Below, in pieces: positions 56,936 through 64,000 of a stretch of DNA of 64,000 nt. Both the position numbers and the translations under genes were made by a program. The stretch's first letter is position 1. Every line of letters begins with the position of its first letter. Origin of the DNA: Persicaria tinctoria (taxonomy: Eukaryota; Streptophyta; Magnoliopsida; Caryophyllales; Polygonaceae). The notes under the pieces are model-generated. The model had not been told where the DNA came from, made no database searches, and worked only from the letters and a program-made list of their open reading frames with translations. The DNA is taken from positions 70,184,857 to 70,248,856 of the forward strand of contig JBANSL010000017.1 of the NCBI GenBank assembly GCA_037127255.1, in the 5' to 3' direction.

Positions 56936-58863
56936 ATGGCATATAGAGTGGATCAGGAGTATGACTACTTATTCAAGATTGTGTTGATAGGGGATTCGGG
57001 TGTCGGTAAGTCGAACATCCTCTCGAGGTTCACCCGCAACGAGTTTTGTTTAGACTCCAAATCCACCATTGGAGTCGAATTCGCCACCAGGACCTTGCAG
57101 GTTAGTTTCATCAATCACCATATCTCCCATTTTCTCTAATTAATTTGTTCTAAAATTGGCATTTGAGATAGGAAGGGGATAGGAGATTTGAAACCATTCC
57201 GAAATGATTCACTGGAAATGACTTCCGGGTAGTACCCAAAGATCTCCAGTTCGAATCTCGGATATGGCCGCTCTTTATTTACAAATTCAAGTAATAGGAG
57301 ATTTGGATTGTAAAATTGGATACACACCAAAAAGCATCTGTTTTTTTTGGAAATTAAGGTAAAAAAATAGGCAGGACGACTTGGAGCAGTCTTCCTTCCT
57401 ACAACGTTCTTGAATCCTTACTAAATTGCATTCAATTCCAATAGCCTATCTCACAAACTTTGCTAGCAATTCAGATGTTTCGTATCAAAATTAATTGATA
57501 TGTATAAGTCATATATTTAATCTTTTATAATTAATGTGGGAGGGACACTGTCATGTCAAACCTCTCAACGTATAAGTCTGATAAGATTTAGTTTCAAATC
57601 CAATTAAGAATGATAAAAAAAATCTCAATGGATAATTAAAGTCACATTCCACCTTCCAAGATAACATTCTAACCTTTCACCAAAAAGGGTGTTTTGTAGG
57701 GCTGTTATACGAGCTAAACAATTCGAGTTCGGCTTCGGATCGGCTCGAAAAAAGCTCGACTCAAGCTCGTTCATTTATTTAAATAAGCCGAATCTGAATA
57801 TGATTTTAAGCTTGGTTGAAAGCTTGGCTTGTTCGATTTAAGCTCGAATAGATTGAATTTTATGAAATGTCCTTTAAGTAGACCTGCTTTAAACTTGAAA
57901 AAAACTCAGCTTGAGCTCGTTCATTTTCTAAACAAGTCAAGCTTGATAAAAAAAGAAAGCTCGTTTAAAAATTGGGCTCAGCTCGGCTCAAGCTCGTTTA
58001 ACAAACAAATCAAACTTGAACGTGTCAAACTTGGATCATTCAACTTGAATAATACCCTTTACCGTATTGATAACAAGAAAAAATTGTGAGTGGATGATTA
58101 AGGTTATATTCTACCTTCCGATAACCTTCCAACCTTTCACCAAAAAGTGGGTTTTGGACATTTTAGTTGTCTATTTTTACCATTTTAATTATTAGCATTG
58201 AAATGAGTATAAATGTAGGTTGATTGTTATCAAATTAATTGATATGTATAAGTTATATTTTTAGTCTTTTAGAAAAAAAAATTAAATGTAATTTATACCC
58301 TGATATATATTAGATGACAAGACAATTACAAAAATATAAACAAAGAATTATTAATGTTTTTAATTAAACAAGTAGCAATAGCAATGCAGGTGGAGGGCAA
58401 AGTAGTAAAAGCGCAAATCTGGGACACTGCTGGACAAGAGCGGTACCGAGCCATCACTAGTGCCTATTATCGTGGTGCAGTTGGGTGTCTCCTCGTCTAC
58501 GACATCACCAAACGACAATCCTTTGATAACTTGACTCGGTGGTTACGAGAGCTGAGAGACCATGCTGACTCTAACATTGTCATTATGGTTGTTGGAAATA
58601 AGTCCGACCTCAGACACCTGAGGTCGGTTCCTGAGGATCACGGGAAGCAACTGGCTGAGGATGAGAGTCTCTCCTTTCTTGAGACTTCGGCCTTAGAAGC
58701 TACAAATGTCACTAAAGCTTTCAACACCCTTCTCTACGACATCTACAAGATCGCTAGCAAGAAAGCCCTCGCGGCCAAGGAGGCCGCAGGGACAGTCCCA
58801 TCTGGTGCCATGATCAATGTTGCAAACATGGACAATAACGAGGGTGTCAAGTGTTGTACATAA
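56936..58863 (+). CDS. Rab GTPase, RABA2 (Rab11) type, 212 aa
   Basis: Two exons, 56936-57100 and 58390-58863, join in frame after TRTLQ (residue 55/56), a usual RabA intron position. Nucleotide-binding motifs are complete: P-loop GDSGVGKS (19-26), switch I with TIGVEF, WDTAGQE (66-72), NKSD (125-128) and ETSALEA (153-159). The C-terminus KCCT carries two cysteines for geranylgeranylation. The sequences [20 protein letters not shown] and ISSALEAxNV-type context with [10 protein letters not shown] place it in RABA2 (trans-Golgi, early endosome and cell-plate traffic). It diverges from typical RABA2 after the G4 motif ([17 protein letters not shown]). The start is the first ATG after a TC-rich leader. 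The 1.3-kb intron holds a CTCGAGC-family repeat. Confidence 0.95.
57690..58070. repeat. CTCGAGC-family element in the RABA2 intron
   Basis: TAGGGCTGTTATACGAGC at the left, many GCTCGACTCAAGCTCG words, and TTGAATAATACCC at the right. It is related to 59745-60340 and 54180-54465. The exact ends are uncertain. Confidence 0.65.
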
Positions 58864-59740
58864 GTCGGGATTAATTTGGATATATATATACATTGGGGAA
58901 AAAATGAATTGTTTTTGTAGGACCATAATTTAAATTTTCATTTTTGGGGAGAATTGGTATATGCGCGTGACCTTTTTTTTTTTTTTTTTTTTTGTCAAGA
59001 AGTTATGTAATTAAGTTTAATTTGTATGTATATATTATGTAAGTTTAATATTCATTTTCATTGTTTAATTTGTAAGAATTACACTTGGATTTTTTTTTTG
59101 TCAAGGTTTCGCTATTATATATATTAAAAGGGCTAGTTGGTGGTACAAGTGTGGGACTATTGGAATCATGCTATTTTTAATTTGTATGTATATATTTGTA
59201 AGAATGCAATCTCTCTAATATGGTGTTTGATGCTACAACAATCTACTAGCTAAGCTATTTTTTTTATGACGAGAAAACTCACTATTTTTTGTGGTAAATC
59301 CTGGGCATGTGACCAGTTCGATCCACTGGCAGAGAATAAGACAAATCTTGGATTTTCATCCAAAAAAAATGGCGAAGGCAGATATCGAACTATGATTGAA
59401 TTATTTTCACTTTTCTCTAAAAGTGTCTTTCAATCATAGCAACAAAACGCTTAAAGGGTTGTAAATGCAAAACTCTTCACTGTCAATAATTGAACCCATG
59501 TAGTTTTAAAGAATAGTCATCAATTGTACTCATTTTCAATACTATTGATTGATTGTTGGGGAGAAAAAAAAATACAAAGCTTATTTCTATATATGCCGAT
59601 GGGCCAAGCCCAATTATAACCCATGGGTCAAGCCCAATATAGAAAATACAAAACATATGAAATATAGTCCAATAGATGGCAGAGATAAGTAGCAAAAACT
59701 TTTAACGAGTTAAAAACAATCACCTATTTTACTTGAGGCA
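58864..59740. other. 3' flank of the RABA2 gene
   Basis: Probable 3' UTR, then AT-rich DNA with T-runs (58972-58994). No gene is supported. Confidence 0.4.
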
Positions 59741-59744
59741 TCGA

Positions 59745-60340
59745 TAGGACTGAATAGTTCAAGTTCGGCTCGAGATCGGCTCGAAAAAAACTCGACTCGA
59801 ACTCGTTCGCTTACCTAAATAAGCCAAACTTGAACATGATTATATTTAAAGCTCGGCTAGTTCGATTTAAGCTCGAATAGCTCGATTTTTATGGAATTTC
59901 TAAATTTTTCTTTAAGGTAATACTCCCTCCGTTCGGCAAAACATGTCACTTTACTATTCACGTACGCTTTTTTATGAGATAAAAAATATATTAAATATCT
60001 AGTTTTTTAATAAAAAAAATTCACAATTTCGTAGTTATTATTAATAATAATAAAAATTATAAAAAAAATGAATATTTTATATAGTTTTTATCATTCTAAA
60101 GAAGTGTGTGTAAATAGTAAACGACATGTTTTGCCGAACGGAGGGAGTATGTTATAACCAAGTAGAATTATTTAAAGCTCGGCTCGGACTCGTTCATTTC
60201 CTAAACAAGCCAAACTTGAACAAAAAAATAAAGCTCGTTTCAAAATTGGGTTGGGTTGGCTCGACTCGAGTACGTTTAACAAATGAACCAAGTTTGAACA
60301 TGTTAAGCTCGACTCGTTTGACATGAACAATACCCCTAAA
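59745..60340. mobile_element. CTCGAGC-family element split by a Stowaway MITE
   Basis: TAGGACTGAATAGTTCAAGT at the left and CATGAACAATACCCCTA at the right form rough inverted ends. The body has CGGCTCG/CGAGTCG words. It is interrupted at 59923-60147. Confidence 0.65.
59923..60147. mobile_element. Stowaway-type MITE, near-perfect inverted ends
   Basis: TA|CTCCCTCCGTTCGGCAAAAC at the left pairs exactly with GTTTTGCCGAACGGAGGGAG|TA at the right. The close match of the arms suggests a recent insertion. Confidence 0.93.
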
Positions 60341-60349
60341 CACCAAGGG

Positions 60350-60799
60350 TAGTTTTTGTTAAATGTTGGGAATCCCAACCGTGTGAAACATGTTTTATAG
60401 AGTTATAATATTGGTTAGCTTTCTACTTCCCAGAAAGTCCAAAATCTTAGAAAGTAAGCCTCAATACATGTGTTTGGTATGATTTTTGAAAATGAAGTTT
60501 TAATTCATGGGAATTTCAGTTCCTATGAAATGGGGAAAGTTAGTTTACCATTAGGAGGTGGGTAAGTAATACTTCATTCATTCACTTATCACAAATCTCC
60601 TATAAATTTTATTTTTTTATTAAAAAAAATCTCTAATTACTATGAAAATTTCATGTTTAACCAAACAAAGCATAGGAATTGAATTCATGGGAAATTATTT
60701 CCTACCAAACACTTTTTTTACATCTCCCATGAATAAAATTCATGAGAATTACATATCCTGGGAAGTTGCTTCCTAGGAAGTCTATTTCTCACGTTTAAC
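60350..60799. other. AT-rich intergenic DNA
   Basis: CATGGGAA / TTCATGGGAA words recur and GTTTAACCAAACAAGCCATA lies at the right, suggesting an old MITE. Its ends could not be matched. Confidence 0.35.
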
Positions 60800-60952
60800 C
60801 AAACAAGCCATAACAAATTCCTAATCATTACAAGGGTAATTTTAAAAAATGAACACCAACATACCTAAAATGATAGGTTTTTCTTAACAATATTTTACTC
60901 ATAAAACGACATATTTTTCATTTATGACATATTTTTCTTAACGAATGGAGTA
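60800..60952. mobile_element. Truncated Stowaway MITE
   Basis: TAATCATTACAAGGGTAATT to TTTCTTAACGAATGGAG|TA matches the right half of the element at 22635-22887. A short internal duplication (ACATATTTTTC twice) is present. Confidence 0.7.
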
Positions 60953-61762
60953 TAAAACAAGTCCTATCAAATTTATTTTATTTTAATATTATAAAATCGA
61001 AATTCACCTAATAACACAAAAATTTAAACTAATGACTTTACCTCTTCATAATTTGATTATTTTTAATACCCACTCATCCATGTTACAATTATCCATGCTG
61101 ATTGTTTTGTACAAGTAATCCTAAAATGAAAAACCATCAAATCAAGGCAAGTTTGACCACCCACTCTTATTTCCATGCATTCTTATTAGTTTTAGAAAAA
61201 AATACATCCACAATTAAAATATACAGTAATGTATTAGTTAAATTTTAAATTAGATTCATAGATTCGTTTATTTTTAATAAAAATATCTTTTTTAATTAAG
61301 ATCTTATCATATACGCTTAAAACATATAATAGAAAGGTTAATACTTAATACAAACCTTAGTGTCATATTCAAAATAGAATTAATTAAGGCGTTGCAATGT
61401 AAAAGTAAGTAGTCAATATGCTTTACGTTCAGAAAAATTGACTTTTTTTTTTTTTTTGGTTTTTTGGGGAAAAATCAACTAACCGGGATTAAAGTTCAAC
61501 TTTGATGACTGGAAATTATTTCTTCATTTGGGATATTGATTGATTCTGAAAGATTCAGTAAATGAAATGGTCAGTACTTACCCACTTCCCAAATTCTGAC
61601 CAACAAAACAAGGCACTAATTTCAATTGGAAAAAAAAGTCTTAGATTGAAAATGGGTATGGTGACAAATTGTAGATTTGTAAGGTAAATATCAGCTACTT
61701 TGGTTATTTTTAGACGATTTATACACGTTTTTTAAAGAGTTAAAAACTATATAAAATATCTA
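60953..61762. other. AT-rich intergenic DNA
   Basis: I see nothing gene-like here. T-run at 61444-61459. Confidence 0.35.
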
Positions 61763-61998
61763 TTTCATCCGTTTCATAATAAAAGTCGTTTGACTTTTTT
61801 ACACGCATTTTTATGAGGTAAAAACTATATAAAATATTATTTTTTTAATGAATTTTTTTCGATAAATTTATACTTATGACTACTAAGTATGAAATTATTA
61901 AAAAAAATTGATCAAAAAAATAATATTTTATAGTATTTTTATCTCCTCAAAAAACGTGCAGAAAAAGACAAAAAACTTTTATTTTGAAACAGAGGGAG
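61763..61998. mobile_element. Stowaway-type MITE inserted in an older one
   Basis: TA|TTTCATCCGTTTCATAATAA at the left pairs with TTATTTTGAAACAGAGGGAG|TA at the right. Outside it, TTTTTAAAGAGTTAAAAACT on the left and GTACCTGAATAGTAAAAAAT...GGAACAGAGGGAG|TA (to 62158) on the right look like two halves of another Stowaway. Confidence 0.75.
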
Positions 61999-62477
61999 TA
62001 TTTTTTAATCAATTTTTAAAAATAATTCTATACTTATTATTAATATGTATGGTATTATTTAAAAATATTTAATAAAATATTGATATTTTTATAGTTTTTA
62101 GCTTTTTAAGAAAACGTACCTGAATAGTAAAAAATACCATTGTGGAACAGAGGGAGTAGTATTTTTTTAAAAAAATAAAATCTTAATAAGGATATGAATT
62201 GCTATTGCATAATAAATAAAATATTTATAAAAGTTATTATAAAAATAAGAAAGATTTATTAATATTTTAGAAAATAGGAAAACTATTGGATTTAGAGATT
62301 TTTTTTTTCTATTTTGGAAAAGTTGTTGATGATGATCTCATAGCACATAGCTTATATTTTTTTTTTTGCTATATCAACGCGATGTTCATCCCTACCCGAT
62401 ATGCATATAGATGGCATCGGTCATAAAAGATGTGAATTGTTGGTTTCGAGTTTCCCCGGTTTTAATCCTGTTATGGT

Positions 62478-62690
62478 TTTTTTATGGAAAAAATTCGAGA
62501 GATCAAACCGACTTGATTCTCGATAGGATAACGAGACGGATAAACCATCAAAATACAATCGAAACTCGAAAAAAAAAGGTGTGAACAACAACAAGTAACA
62601 AGCACTCTGCAAATGACGAATCTAAGCAAAACTAAAACCATTAAGTTAAGGACGTCGACGAAGAACGAAGTCAACCACCACTATAAAAAA
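62478..62690 (-). mobile_element. Retroposon family A copy
   Basis: TTTTTTTATGG, AAAATTCGAGAGATC, CTCGATAGGATAACGAGAC, and the GGACGTCGACGAAGAACGAA end. No target duplication was fixed. Confidence 0.7.
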
Positions 62691-62843
62691 AAAGTGGTGG
62701 TACAATATATCTCTATCTGCTGTGATTAGTGAAGACAAAATCACCCGACTTTCTCGATCTAGATTTGCGTGCAAGGATTTGTTGATCATGTAATTTTAAG
62801 TTTCTAGCCGTTGATCTATGCTCTACACATCATCTATGTGCTA

Positions 62844-63070
62844 CTCCCTCCGTTTCAAACTAAAAGTCCTTTTTACATGTTTTTTTTATGAGGTAAAACT
62901 ATATAAAATATTATTCTTAATGAATTTTTTCAATAAGTTTATACTTATGACTAGTAAGTATGAAACTATTAAAAAAATTGCTAAAAAAATAATATTTTAT
63001 AGTATTTTTATCTTTTTAAAAACCGTGCAGAAAAAAAAGACAAACGGCTTTTATTTTAAAACAGATGGAG
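62844..63070. mobile_element. Stowaway-type MITE
   Basis: TA|CTCCCTCCGTTTCAAACTAA at the left pairs with CTTTTATTTTAAAACAGATGGAG at the right. The right flank is CA instead of TA, so the target duplication has mutated. The interior is closely related to 61763-61998 (CTTATGACTAGTAAGTATGA). Confidence 0.82.
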
Positions 63071-63620
63071 CATATAGATACTCCGTATTACTGTAGTAGA
63101 TACTAAAATAGCACGTACATGGATAATGAATAGTATATATATATATAATTAAATTATCCTAATAAAAGAAAATATAAAATTAAATTATAAGTTCGGTTTC
63201 TAATTAGTCAATTCAGATGACGCATTCATTGAAAACATCGCTACTAAATTTAAGTCCTAACCCATTGTATATAATTGTATTAGTTGGATTTATTTAACCC
63301 TGTTGTTGGGGGTAGGTAAAATAAGGGTTTATATCAATTATTCAATTTGTCCGTTACCTCGAAGCATATAATATATGCATTCTAAATTGAGATCGATCAT
63401 TACACTGAAACGTGTAAAGTTAAATAACATTGATAAAGAGGGTTGTGTATAGGATAAATTAGTTAGTTAGGAAAAATTAATATTTAATCTTTATGTGGAA
63501 AAAAAAAAGATCATATGATTTTTTTTACAGTGGCAAACGATAAGAAGGTTATGCTACAAGCGCGAAATACGAATGATGTTACAAAGATCCCTATTAAAAG
63601 AAAGTGTGAAAAAATGACAA
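63071..63620. other. AT-rich intergenic DNA
   Basis: I see nothing gene-like here. Confidence 0.35.
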
Positions 63621-63624
63621 TTTT

Positions 63625-64000
63625 TTTCTAATTTTAGCAATATAATCGGCTACCATATTTGCTTCTCTATAACAATGTCTAAATCCAATATAATCAAAAG
63701 AGTTTGCAAGTAGTCTGATCTTCTCAACTTGACGCTTAATTTCCCATTTGATGTTACTTCTCTCTTTGATTGCCTTTATATATAACTTCCAAATTGTCCC
63801 ATTTGATGATTACATTTCGAAACCCTCAAGAGATTGCTAACTGCATCCTAACACAAATTGCAGAAGCCTTTGTTTGGAAAACTGAAATCGTGTCTCCTGA
63901 TGAAAAATATCAATAATCTGGCTCTCGGAGTCCCTGTTGATTCCCCCACTTGGAAGAAGCCAGTGGAAATAACCGAGTCATCCACGTTAATTTTGAGGAT
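63625..64000 (-). pseudogene. LINE RNase H remnant, running off the right edge
   Basis: On the minus strand, ILKINVDDSV appears at about 63971-64000 and FRHCYREANMVADYIAKI at about 63631-63684. These are the first strand and the C-terminal helix of an RNase H-like domain of LINEs. The region between is not open in one frame. Confidence 0.65.

Overview
The window looks like nuclear DNA of a flowering plant, most likely a eudicot. The evidence is AT-rich intergenic DNA, genes with many GT-AG introns, and plant-only families (Di19, RopGEF, RABA2, R2R3-MYB, a nuclear-envelope coiled-coil protein). A Ty1/copia element with an initiator-Met-tRNA primer site, hAT, PIF/Harbinger, Stowaway, Helitron, CACTA and MULE-type elements fit the same picture. 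The species cannot be named from sequence alone.

Genes from left to right. (1) 137-1238 (+): the 3' exons of a NEAP-like nuclear-envelope coiled-coil gene that starts outside the window. (2) 5584-5835 (+): a small basic single-exon protein of unknown function. (3) 9817-12825 (-): a six-exon tryptophan synthase beta type 2 gene, 501 aa. (4) 14635-16723 (-): a five-exon Di19 zinc-finger gene, 234 aa, whose third intron reads as a U12-type AT-AC intron. (5) 18435-21218 (+): a two-exon R2R3-MYB of the MYB1/25/109 type, 395 aa. (6) 24363-26798 (-): a three-exon hAT transposase gene inside a 3'-truncated hAT element. (7) 29077-29406 (-): a small gene or captured gene fragment inside a MULE-like inverted-repeat element. 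(8) 33846-37662 (+): a seven-exon RopGEF (PRONE) gene, 569 aa. (9) 38137-39628 (-): a four-exon gene for a 146-aa conserved plant protein ending in GSLYY, convergent with the RopGEF gene. (10) 56936-58863 (+): a two-exon RABA2-type Rab GTPase, 212 aa.

The rest is mostly mobile DNA. Many elements are bounded precisely by target-site duplications (TSDs) and terminal inverted repeats (TIRs): hAT elements at 7118-7854, 14978-15448, 30343-31025 and 48790-49232; PIF/Harbinger-type elements at 4888-5203, 23420-23711, 23715-24086 and 54805-55778; Stowaway MITEs at 2217, 22635, 59923, 61763 and 62844; a non-autonomous Helitron at 3819-4857; a compact chimeric copia element at 43965-45989; and a CACTA-like element from 51998 that carries tandem repeats and a retroposon insertion. 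A retroposon family about 0.2 kb long recurs at least seven times, and a second family of about 0.75 kb occurs twice.

The cellular genes do not form a pathway cluster. RopGEF (ROP GTPase activation) and RABA2 (trans-Golgi to plasma-membrane traffic) both concern GTPase signalling and polar growth, but they lie 19 kb apart and nothing in the sequence links them. No bacterial-type operon, CRISPR array or clearly new multi-gene system was found. The most unusual signals are the AT-AC intron in the Di19 gene, the MULE-like element with an internal gene, and the nested or chimeric transposons.
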